Assembly: GCA_964419605.1 (NCBI GenBank)
Contig: CAYQQM010000019.1
Span: forward strand, 3,221 to 67,220
DNA: 64,000 nt
Direction of reading: 5' to 3'
From: JABFXX01 sp964419605
GTDB lineage: Bacteria > Myxococcota_A > Polyangia > Haliangiales > Haliangiaceae
Shown here: piece after piece, positions 45,570 to 53,833 of the stretch
Layout: every line of letters starts with the position of its first letter
How positions within the stretch are numbered: the stretch's first letter is position 1
Notes under the pieces: model-generated
What the model saw: the letters and a program-made list of their open reading frames with translations, nothing else
What the model was told of the DNA's origin: nothing
The model's database searches: none
Position numbers and translations under genes: made by a program

Positions 45570-46298
45570 TCACTTCATCAATTCGGCCAAGTCGCCAACG
45601 ACCAAATCTGCTCCAGCTGCAGACAACGTGTTTGCACCGATGCCTCGATCCACACCGACCACGAGTCCAAACCCGCCGTTTGCCCCCGCCTGTACCCCTG
45701 AAATAGCGTCCTCGACGACGACAGCAGCTTCAGGTCGCACGTTGAGCAGCTGCGCGCCTAGAAAAAACGCGTCAGGAGCGGGTTTGCCCCGTAAGTTCTT
45801 AGCAGAGATCACGTTGCCATCGACGACGACCTCGAAAACACCACCCAGTCCCGCCGCGTTCAGCACCATGTGAGCGTTGCGAGAAGATGAGACAATCGCG
45901 TGAGGGACGCTTCTGCGGCGCAGGAAGTCCAATAAGGCTGCGGATCCTGGATACGGCTTGACTCCATCGGACGCAAGGATTTGCACGAAAAGGTCATTCT
46001 TGCGGTTGCCGTAACCGCAAATGCTCTCTTCGCCGGCGGGGCTGTCTGGGGAGCCCTCAGGGAGCACAACATTCCGCGATGCCAGAAACGAACGCACTCC
46101 GTCATAGCGCGGTTTTCCGTCAATGTGCTTGAAGTAGTCTGCTTCCGTATAGTTGAAGTTGGCGAACAGGGCGGCCCAGGCCTTTTCGTGAACTTCTGCA
46201 GTGGGGGTGATCACGCCGTCGAGATCAAAAAGCACTGCCTGATATGTGTCCCAACGAAACTCGCCAAGAGTCTTTGTCACGAGCGGGTGATAATACAA
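45570..46298 (-). CDS. Beta-phosphoglucomutase family HAD hydrolase
   Basis: A 242-residue HAD-superfamily protein. The catalytic loop is AVLFDLDGVITPTAEVHEKAW (nucleophile Asp25, acid Asp27), then IDGKPRYDGVRSFLASRN in the cap (near 60), VSSSRNAHMVL, KPAPDAFFLGA and VVEDAISGVQAGANGGF. These match beta-phosphoglucomutase, which turns beta-glucose 1-phosphate into glucose 6-phosphate. Adjacent GH65 makes that substrate, so the pair forms a short disaccharide-use pathway. Confidence 0.93.
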   Translation of the reverse strand: MYYHPLVTKTLGEFRWDTYQAVLFDLDGVITPTAEVHEKAWAALFANFNYTEADYFKHIDGKPRYDGVRSFLASRNVVLPEGSPDSPAGEESICGYGNRKNDLFVQILASDGVKPYPGSAALLDFLRRRSVPHAIVSSSRNAHMVLNAAGLGGVFEVVVDGNVISAKNLRGKPAPDAFFLGAQLLNVRPEAAVVVEDAISGVQAGANGGFGLVVGVDRGIGANTLSAAGADLVVGDLAELMK

Positions 46299-46360
46299 GG
46301 AAATCGCAATCGCTACTGCTGATCCGCGATCTTCGCAGCGGTGCCTAAGGCCGCAGCCAC

Positions 46361-48817
46361 CTACTCCGGCGCGAGCGGGAGGTAACGCAACGACACGTTT
46401 TGCGCTTCGGCAGCCCGGTTGCGGATAGCGTCAAAGTACCCGAATCGCGGAGGCTGATCCCGGGCCTTGCGCCACTCCATGAATTGAAGGTCGTCGATAT
46501 GGACCTCGGCATCTTGCGCCGGTCGTTCCGGGGAGAACAGCAAATTGATCATCACCATGTTTGCGGCCACGCCCGCTGCGGACATGACGTCGATATCAAA
46601 CGCGACCTCGTGCCACGTGCGGTCGGACGGGTCGGCGATTGGAACTTCGATGTCGCGCAAGATCTGCCCCAACGGTGCCGAGCTGGGATCTTCAGACGGA
46701 TTGCTGTCGTCAAACTTAAACAGGTCGATCCGAAGGCGAAGTGTGCCGCCGCCGTATTGCCTGGCTTTCAGCTGTACGGAGTACGATGGTGCCGGATCGA
46801 GGGGAACGGAGGCCAGCCCGCTGGGCATTTCGGCCCATAGCCGGTGTTGAATCAAGGGTACGCGAGCAACCGGCCGAATGTGCACCGCACTCCGGCTCCG
46901 CGATGTGCGTCCGAGCACGAGATAGCGGTGGCCCGAGGCCGCGTCGCCCCATTCTGCGCGCTCGAATGCCGGACACGATCCAAAATCCCAGTGCGGCGAT
47001 TGCGCGGCATCTGTCGCTAAATCCTGTTCGTGGCCGCCCCAGCGAAACATATCGCGACCTAGCTCCACGTCGCCGTCCAGCCGCGAAAACACCAGGCCGC
47101 CTCGGTCAGTACTCCGGCCGACTGCATCCGAGATACGCACAACAGCATCCCCTGCAAGGAATAGTGAGGATGTTTGTTCCTGTTCGTCGGAAACGATGAC
47201 CGCGCTGTGGTTTTGCCACCGCAATGTAACGAGCGACGTCAGCGCGTCGACCGGATCGGCGAATGCTCGAACGGCCCCGCTCGCATCGCGGTTAGCTTTT
47301 GCCCCGAGGCGGCTGCGTTCCCACAACGTCAGCAGTGTATTGCGAGCGGCAGTCCCTGTTGCCGGAATCGGGCGGTAGCCATCGATCTCCACCGGAATGA
47401 GGCGCGCCTGAAGCAGACGATTTCCATCCCATACCGTGCGCAGCACCACACTGGCAAACGTCGAAAGGAAGTCCTGGTCGAACACAAAGTTGCCCAGGCT
47501 ATACGCAATGAGCTTGCCGCGATACCACTCGAGCCCTTGCAGCACGTGCGGATGATGGCACACCACCATGTCGGCACCAGCATCGATCGCAGCGTGCGCG
47601 ATGTCGCGAACATTAGCTGAAGCGGCCTCTTGGAACTGAAACCCAGCGTGAAGCTGGACCACCAAGACCTCAACGTTAGGCCGCAGCGCCGCGATGCGCG
47701 CAGGCGAGGTGGACCGATCCCAAAACGCGGATCCGCCGTGGCCTCGACGCGCTACCCAATCCTGGAGCTCGGGAAACACTGTTGATGCGGATGTCCACGC
47801 CGAAGCGAACTCCGCGTCCGGAATCGCACCCTCTAGCATCTTGAGCTCGCGCCAGACGCCGCCAACGCGGCGTGGCTTATTCGCGATACTCCAGCCGGTC
47901 CCGCTAGCCCCCCAGGTGCGAAATTCGTATTGCCACGCTTCGCTGTCGGCAAGATCTCCCGGCACCGCGCTGGTGTCACTCGGGTAGCTATCGTTGACGA
48001 AGGTGCCATCTACGGTGGTCCACGACAAGAATCCAATGCGATGACCTTTGCGCTCGACGACCGCCGGAGACGCAGGGTCACCCATCCCCACAGAAGCCCC
48101 CGAGTATGGGATCGGCACTGCGGACAGCGCTGCTAGCGTGTCGACGATTCCTGGATCAAGAAAGTCGCGCAGATGATTGTTTGCCAAGTTTGCGACGTCG
48201 ATCTGCAGCGCCTGCAAACCGCTCGTCGTAGCGGGACGCGAGCGCAAGATAAAGCGCTTTTTGGGGTACGCTTCCGACAGTTCGCGCTCGGAGAGCACGG
48301 TTTCTACATTGACGGTCCGTACGTCAGAAGCAAGAAACAGCTCGCGAACATCCCCCACAACATTTTCGGCCCCTTCGGCAGCCGCGTCGACGGGAATCAA
48401 CGGTTCCCCTGCGGTGGGCGTCTCGTAGCGTCGGCCAAACATCACATCGCCCGCCGCGTGATACGACCACACCTGTCCACCGCGTTCAGCGAACAACGTC
48501 ACGTCGAGATGGTCATCATCGGGGGACACCAGCACTGGCTCCGCGAGATATCCGGCTGCACGTACAACCGCCGCAACCGGACGATCGACTTCGATCTGTG
48601 CCGAACCGTCGCTGGACGTAACAGCGCTGCGCGTTTGTCCGCGCCATGTAATTTCAGCCCCCGCGACAGGTTGCCCGTCCGAAGTGACTCGAGTCAAAAC
48701 CATCGCACGGCGCGGCTCGGTGGCTTGCACGTCGGGGCATGCGGGCGGCGCGGTGCATCCGAACGCCACTACCGCGAACAACCATGTCGGTCTGGCACCA
48801 CGCCATGTCGCACCCAC
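46361..48817 (-). CDS. CapA/PgsA-like metallophosphatase-fold lipoprotein
   Basis: An 818-residue exported protein; the signal ends in VVAFGC (Cys21, probable lipobox). Residues 35-110 form a beta-rich carboxypeptidase-regulatory-like or CNA-B-like domain (VTSDGQPVAGAEITWRG). From about 118 the CapA/PGA-cap domain begins with HAAGDVMFGRRYE, then ADVRTVNVETVLSE-type segments, DVANLANNHLRDFLDPGI, VVQLHAGFQFQEA, and CHHPHVLQGLEWYRGKLIAYSLGNFVFDQ. The last 260 residues are a jelly-roll carbohydrate-binding-like region. CapA proteins act in poly-gamma-glutamate or capsule assembly, but relatives with other roles are common. The gene is divergent from the defence operon. Confidence 0.82.
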   Translation of the reverse strand: MGATWRGARPTWLFAVVAFGCTAPPACPDVQATEPRRAMVLTRVTSDGQPVAGAEITWRGQTRSAVTSSDGSAQIEVDRPVAAVVRAAGYLAEPVLVSPDDDHLDVTLFAERGGQVWSYHAAGDVMFGRRYETPTAGEPLIPVDAAAEGAENVVGDVRELFLASDVRTVNVETVLSERELSEAYPKKRFILRSRPATTSGLQALQIDVANLANNHLRDFLDPGIVDTLAALSAVPIPYSGASVGMGDPASPAVVERKGHRIGFLSWTTVDGTFVNDSYPSDTSAVPGDLADSEAWQYEFRTWGASGTGWSIANKPRRVGGVWRELKMLEGAIPDAEFASAWTSASTVFPELQDWVARRGHGGSAFWDRSTSPARIAALRPNVEVLVVQLHAGFQFQEAASANVRDIAHAAIDAGADMVVCHHPHVLQGLEWYRGKLIAYSLGNFVFDQDFLSTFASVVLRTVWDGNRLLQARLIPVEIDGYRPIPATGTAARNTLLTLWERSRLGAKANRDASGAVRAFADPVDALTSLVTLRWQNHSAVIVSDEQEQTSSLFLAGDAVVRISDAVGRSTDRGGLVFSRLDGDVELGRDMFRWGGHEQDLATDAAQSPHWDFGSCPAFERAEWGDAASGHRYLVLGRTSRSRSAVHIRPVARVPLIQHRLWAEMPSGLASVPLDPAPSYSVQLKARQYGGGTLRLRIDLFKFDDSNPSEDPSSAPLGQILRDIEVPIADPSDRTWHEVAFDIDVMSAAGVAANMVMINLLFSPERPAQDAEVHIDDLQFMEWRKARDQPPRFGYFDAIRNRAAEAQNVSLRYLPLAPE

Positions 48818-48987
48818 AGCCTCACAGCATAACGCGAAACCCCGGAAGAAGCACTCGTCGCGCCGTGCACTGTTAACGGAAGCAGCAACCGTCGAAACGC
48901 GAAAAGCGGTCGATCATTGAGTGGTATTGTTCATCCGAATGCGACGCTGCCAAGAACACGACGTGGACGCGAAGCGCGAGGTCGACG

Positions 48988-50829
48988 ATGAAGGATAGGA
49001 ATTGGAGCGACATCACCAGCGGCGGTATGTTCCAGTCGCTGGGCTGCGACCTCGTGTACTTTGAGGACCCCAAGGCGGCCCTGTTTGTACGCCCTGGGCC
49101 GGATGGTGCTCAGGATGCGCGCTCTAGCGATGGAACGCGCGTGTTCCAAATGAAGTATCACCAGAATGCAAAAGGGGACGCTGCGATCCGCGATGCGACG
49201 GACGAAGCCAAAACCATCAAGAAGTATCGAGTGCCCGGTCATCCACGCTACAGTCAATGGTTCGGTGTAAAGCACTGGCGCCTCGTGACAAACGTTGCGT
49301 TCTCAGATGCGGACATGAAACGCTGGGACAACGAAGTAGTTCCTCTGTTCAGGGAGCAGGGATTTGAAGAGGTAGCTTACTGGTCGCAAGCGCAACTTGA
49401 CGGGCTCCTCGTCAAACACCCCGAGGTCGATCGTGCCTACTTTCGCGGCGAGATCCGCGCCTTCCTATCGGTGCCCGAGATGCGTGAACGCGTGCATGCG
49501 CAGGAGCCATTCTTGCGGCGTACCGATGTTGGCGAGATCTTCGGGCGAGACGACGAGGTTGATAAGGCGCGCACATTTCTAAAGAGTAGCGCCCACCAGT
49601 TTCTGGTGATCCAGGGGCCGGGGGGCATTGGCAAAACTCGCTTGTTGCTCAAAATCGGCGAGGACATCGCGAGCGAGGGATCTTGGTACGTACTGTGGGC
49701 GAACATCGCGACGATGACCGCGACCTCGACGTGGTTCATTGGGGTTGTTCGCGACCGGCGAACGCTCCTACTGGTTGACGAACCCGACGATGACAAACTG
49801 CTCAGGACACTGCTGGAACAGATCGGAGGAAGCGCGTCCAAGTGGAAGGTCGTGGTCACAGTGCGGTCCTCGAACGATCCGGTGCATCGTTTCCTAGACG
49901 GATCCGGCATCAAGCAACGCGTCCAGAAGTTGGAGATCCAGGCATTGCGCGACTCCGATGCTATCGCGATGTGCGAGAGCCTATTTGTCACAGGCAGGCT
50001 GGCATCTCGCCCAGAGGAGGAGCGCAAGCGAGCAGCGCAGGATCTCAGCAAGCGGTTCGCTGGTCACCCTGTTTGGTTGACACTCGCTGTGCAGCAGCTC
50101 GAAGAACGCGGCGATCTCGCGCAGCTGCCAGCCTCTGCCCAGGCACTTGCCGATGACTACCTTCGCGAGATCGAGAAGAACCAAGATGGGGTTGCTCCCG
50201 AACTGGTACGCGGCCTGCTCCGCTGGGTCGCTCTCGTGGGGACGGTAAACCGTGACAATTCGGAATCGATCGAGCAAATCGCCAAGGAAATCGGCGTGGG
50301 CAGTAACACGAAGTTGCTGGAACACCTGAACTCACTCGTCAAGCGTCGAGTGCTGGTTCGGCGCGGCGCAGACGATCGCCTCTTCGAGCTGAAACCCGAC
50401 GTGCTGCGCGATCATGTGCTGTTGCGCTGGCTGTCGACCGAAGTCGGTGGCGTGCCGCCGGTGATCGCGTCTGACGAAGCCATGAGATTGATCGATTCGA
50501 TACGCGATCCGCTCGTGAAAGGGTCGCTCGATCGGCTTGGCCGATCGAAGCTCGAATCCCTTGCGCGCACCGAGTTTCTGCTCGGCCTTGGCGGACACAA
50601 GGTTGATATCCTGGCGCCGCTGTTTAATGCGATTCGTTCGGCGATACCGTCAATGTCCGCGAGCCAACGGGTGGCCCTAGCAGAAGTTCTCGAGTCGATT
50701 GCCTTTTTTCAGCCATTGCAAGTGGTGTCGATGATTCAGGCGATTCGCTCGTCGCACGCCGAGGATGAGCGCATTGAAGGCTTGTTTGGCGATCGCGTCG
50801 TCACGCAGGTCGACGTCAACTTGTTTTAG
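48988..50829 (+). CDS. PD-(D/E)xK-like nuclease fused to STAND NTPase (Avs-like), N-terminal part
   Basis: A 613-residue protein. Residues 1-150 look like a restriction-endonuclease-fold domain: a GPDGAQDARSSDGT loop (Asp39/Asp43) followed by VFQMKYH with Gln54-Lys56, an altered D...QxK core. The NTPase has Walker A GPGGIGKTRLL (210-220) and Walker B LLLVDEPDDD (260-269), and a RSSNDPVHRF segment. A helical winged region lies at about 340-480. This is the arrangement of Avs-type anti-phage STAND proteins. The stop is followed after eight bases by another helical-repeat gene in the next frame. The ATG has GAGG six bases upstream. A one-base loss in the TTTT run near 50824-50827 would explain the break, since restoring one T joins the frames as DVNLFLAWPLAHAAM. 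Confidence 0.75.
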   Translation: MKDRNWSDITSGGMFQSLGCDLVYFEDPKAALFVRPGPDGAQDARSSDGTRVFQMKYHQNAKGDAAIRDATDEAKTIKKYRVPGHPRYSQWFGVKHWRLVTNVAFSDADMKRWDNEVVPLFREQGFEEVAYWSQAQLDGLLVKHPEVDRAYFRGEIRAFLSVPEMRERVHAQEPFLRRTDVGEIFGRDDEVDKARTFLKSSAHQFLVIQGPGGIGKTRLLLKIGEDIASEGSWYVLWANIATMTATSTWFIGVVRDRRTLLLVDEPDDDKLLRTLLEQIGGSASKWKVVVTVRSSNDPVHRFLDGSGIKQRVQKLEIQALRDSDAIAMCESLFVTGRLASRPEEERKRAAQDLSKRFAGHPVWLTLAVQQLEERGDLAQLPASAQALADDYLREIEKNQDGVAPELVRGLLRWVALVGTVNRDNSESIEQIAKEIGVGSNTKLLEHLNSLVKRRVLVRRGADDRLFELKPDVLRDHVLLRWLSTEVGGVPPVIASDEAMRLIDSIRDPLVKGSLDRLGRSKLESLARTEFLLGLGGHKVDILAPLFNAIRSAIPSMSASQRVALAEVLESIAFFQPLQVVSMIQAIRSSHAEDERIEGLFGDRVVTQVDVNLF

Positions 50830-50837
50830 CTTGGCCC

Positions 50838-53033
50838 TTGGCTCACGCTGCAATGGGCGCCCGAGACGAGGCCGTGAAGGAAGAGGTACTTCGAGAGTTG
50901 TGCGCAGTCGTCGGTATTGAAGTCGATCTCGCACCCAGGTTGAAGTATGGGTTGCCGAATGACGGGAAGCGAGCCGCAACTCTCGTCACGCGCGTGCTGC
51001 AAGGTGGCCCCAACTACTGGGGGAACTTCGATGCCGCCGGGAAGAAGCTCAGCCTGAAGATTTTGGACGCCATTGCCGCACGCGATCCAACGGCTGCCGA
51101 AATCGCTTTGCTCAAGGGCTTAGTACAGCCATTGCTAGCGATCGAACGCAGCCAGACTTGGAGTGACGGTCGCTCGTTTTTTGTTCGAACAATTCCCATA
51201 GTTCCAGATCATCCGGCATGGTCTACTCGGCAAGAACTGCTCGAACGCGTGAAGCAGCTCTTAGACGCCGACGCAACGCCGATCGAGAGCCGCAAGGCTT
51301 TGTGGTCCGCGTTCGCCCAAGCGCATCGCGAACTCAACATGGCGTCGCGGTACATGGAGAAGCGGGAGAACGGGACCTACTCCGAAAAGCTTCGGGAGGA
51401 TGGGACCTACTCGACCGAGCTCCAGGAGAACCTCGAATGGACCCGAAGGGTTCTGGAACAGCGAAACGCTGCCTTTGAGGAGCTTGGCCAAGCACGTGAA
51501 GTATGGGACTGGCATCGGCGCTTTGAGGATAATCCCGTTCTCAAATCGGCAAGCCTGAAGCTCGAAGAGCTCTACGCAAGCGACAAACTGGCGACGGAGT
51601 TTGAGGATCTAGTAGGCCGCGACTCTTGGCAGCGGAGCGAGCCACGCGAGAAGTCGAAGACGAAGGCGGCTGAGTTGGCGATCTCCACTGAAAGCATCAA
51701 TGAATTCGTGGATCGCGGAGCCCGATTTTTCAACAACGACGCTCGAAAATTCCATCAACTATTCGAAATTGCGAGAGAAATCGGAAGCCTTGCTCCGGAA
51801 TGCGAGGCGATCAGAAAGTTCGTTATTGCCGCACTTGCCGAGGGGCCATCGGAGCGGCGTCTCGAATTTGCGATCGTCGTTGCGGGTGAATGGCTCTTCC
51901 AAGTCCGCGAAGCTGCTACCTTTACGCACGCGGACGCGCTCGTCGAGAGCCTGCTTACGGCCAGCGCGAACGATTCCGTTCGCGTGCAACTGCTGATGGA
52001 AGTCTACGGTCGAGTCCCGAGGCCGCGCGGGCTCAAGGATTTCACACCGGAGGAACACGCGCTATTTCGGCGCCAGGGAGCGTTGTTTGCCGCACAGGGT
52101 CGCACAAACGAATACATCGCCGCGCTGGCCACAACGCTGAAACACGATTGGGCGACGGCGCGGACTATGCTGGAGTACCTAGTGCGCCGACGTTCTGTGG
52201 AGGAGCGATCCGGTGCACTTCACAGCCTGTTGAATGCCGTCTTCTGGGTCGTTCACGAGTCGGAAGACAAGAACCTTCCTGAAGGACTTGGAGAATGGCT
52301 CCTCAATCAACTCGTTTTGCTCCCCGATTTCGACAACATCGTTGGGGACGACGAGTGGCATCTGAATGAAATCCTAAAGCGTGTGGGACGTCCTTCTGTC
52401 CAATGGCTATCGCCGGTCCTCGCTAAGCGCCGCGAGTTCGAAACGACTCGCGCTAAGGATGACTACTCGCGGGCAATCAGTCATCACGTCAGGATCAGTA
52501 GGTACGTCCAGCGGATCACGTCTGCAGACGCGGGCCAACCTACGGTGACTCAGGCCATCGAGGCAATGCTCGGGTTCATCGATGACAATGGCACCGTGGG
52601 CTACTACCTGCCGGAGGTTCTGCACGACGTTGACCCAGAGGGGCTCGTAGTCCCTGGGCTAGTTGTTGGACTGATCGGCCAGGCTACCGAAACGGAACGG
52701 GTCCGTCTCCTGGCGAGAATTGCAGGCGAGTATGTCGCAGGTACCGCCGCCTGGGAGGCCATTGCCAAGGCTGTGCTTCGATCGCCGATTGTTCAAAGCA
52801 AGGACCACGAGCTCCCAATGTTTCACGCTCTCGGCGCCGGCGGTGTGACGTCGTGGTCTGATACCTCGGGCGAGGTGTCGCCGGTTTTTATCGCCGAGGT
52901 AAAGTCCGCGAAGTCATACTTGGCGGCGGCCACTGACGAATACCTTCAGCGCTATTGGAGGTGGCGCGTTGGCGATGCCGAGGCCGAGCTTCGCCAGCAG
53001 GAAGAGGAAGCCAAAGAGGACCGAGAAGAATGA
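50838..53033 (+). CDS. Helical-repeat sensor part of the STAND protein (or separate partner)
   Basis: A 731-residue alpha-helical protein starting with TTG or ATG 50853; no ribosome site is visible. Repeated helix pairs across the whole length (LVTRVLQGGPNYWGNFDAAGK, AIESRKALW-like segments, IAREIGSLAPECEAI, YVQRITSADAGQ) are like TPR or HEAT sensor arms of Avs proteins. A Glu/Arg-rich loop repeats the short unit EKRENGTYSEKLREDGTYST near 168-190. It most likely continues the previous gene after the suspected frameshift, giving a fused protein of about 1350 residues, which is normal for Avs. Alternatively it is a separate subunit. It overlaps the next gene by ATGA. Confidence 0.7.
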   Translation: MAHAAMGARDEAVKEEVLRELCAVVGIEVDLAPRLKYGLPNDGKRAATLVTRVLQGGPNYWGNFDAAGKKLSLKILDAIAARDPTAAEIALLKGLVQPLLAIERSQTWSDGRSFFVRTIPIVPDHPAWSTRQELLERVKQLLDADATPIESRKALWSAFAQAHRELNMASRYMEKRENGTYSEKLREDGTYSTELQENLEWTRRVLEQRNAAFEELGQAREVWDWHRRFEDNPVLKSASLKLEELYASDKLATEFEDLVGRDSWQRSEPREKSKTKAAELAISTESINEFVDRGARFFNNDARKFHQLFEIAREIGSLAPECEAIRKFVIAALAEGPSERRLEFAIVVAGEWLFQVREAATFTHADALVESLLTASANDSVRVQLLMEVYGRVPRPRGLKDFTPEEHALFRRQGALFAAQGRTNEYIAALATTLKHDWATARTMLEYLVRRRSVEERSGALHSLLNAVFWVVHESEDKNLPEGLGEWLLNQLVLLPDFDNIVGDDEWHLNEILKRVGRPSVQWLSPVLAKRREFETTRAKDDYSRAISHHVRISRYVQRITSADAGQPTVTQAIEAMLGFIDDNGTVGYYLPEVLHDVDPEGLVVPGLVVGLIGQATETERVRLLARIAGEYVAGTAAWEAIAKAVLRSPIVQSKDHELPMFHALGAGGVTSWSDTSGEVSPVFIAEVKSAKSYLAAATDEYLQRYWRWRVGDAEAELRQQEEEAKEDREE

Positions 53034-53833
53034 GTAAGCCCCTCGCAGAACGCCTGCGCATCGCCAAAGGCGACCTCGTCCAGATCGACCGTACTATCCA
53101 AACGAAGGCGGGCGTGGTCCGACGCGTCTTGGACGAGTTCAAAACGCTAACAGCGTTCGCCGCGGACATCGATCACTGGCTCCGGTTGATCGAGACGAGA
53201 ACGACTGCCCGGCGTATGCTGACGGGCTTGGAGTCCCAGGCTAACGCAGAAGACACTGTTCCATTCGGAGATGGGCGTGTCGGTTTCCAGCACGCCAGAT
53301 TTATTGGCGTGCAAGCGTACCTTGCCACGAAGTGGGCGATCGCCGATCGGATTTCGTCGATGGTCGCGCATGTGCTCTCTATACGAAGCCAGCTGAACGA
53401 TCCCCAAAAAACGCCATCGCTCCTCACGTACTTCGTTCGCGACGACACCAAGAAGTACACGGCAGCCATGGTGTTCTATTCGATGAAGCACACGTTCGGC
53501 TGGCCGCTCGAGATCTCGTACGCATTGCGAAACCACTTCTGCCACGATGGCGGGCAACTGGACGGAACCAACTTTTTCGATGGCGTGAGCGCAGCGTCGG
53601 GGTTTGCCATTTCGGAAGACGGCTGGAAGCGAATAGAGGATCGAGCGAGAGATCACAAGGTGGATCCCAACCATCACCGAGTCGGCGCCGGTTGGCCTGA
53701 CACGCCACGAAATGACCTTCGCGTCGTTCTCGATGTGTGCGAGCGCGAGGTAGACGATGCGCTCGGCGTTCTTGTCGGCTCGGCCTGCAAGGCGCTCGCG
53801 TCACACATCGGCTTCATCATCGGGGAGCTGTAA
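53030..53833 (+). CDS. Protein with HEPN-like Rx4H motif
   Basis: A 267-residue mainly helical protein with no named family. Its start overlaps the preceding gene by ATGA and GAGG lies close upstream. Residues 163-174 (SYALRNHFCHDG) contain Arg167-Asn-x3-His172, the Rx4H arrangement with a polar residue after Arg that marks HEPN RNase active sites. The long helices before (QAYLATKWAIADRISSMVAHV) and after fit a HEPN bundle. HEPN proteins in defence operons often cut RNA when triggered, so this could be an effector or a toxin partner. The HEPN label is motif-based and unverified. It ends by TAATG coupling to the AlbA gene. Confidence 0.6.
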   Translation: MSKPLAERLRIAKGDLVQIDRTIQTKAGVVRRVLDEFKTLTAFAADIDHWLRLIETRTTARRMLTGLESQANAEDTVPFGDGRVGFQHARFIGVQAYLATKWAIADRISSMVAHVLSIRSQLNDPQKTPSLLTYFVRDDTKKYTAAMVFYSMKHTFGWPLEISYALRNHFCHDGGQLDGTNFFDGVSAASGFAISEDGWKRIEDRARDHKVDPNHHRVGAGWPDTPRNDLRVVLDVCEREVDDALGVLVGSACKALASHIGFIIGEL

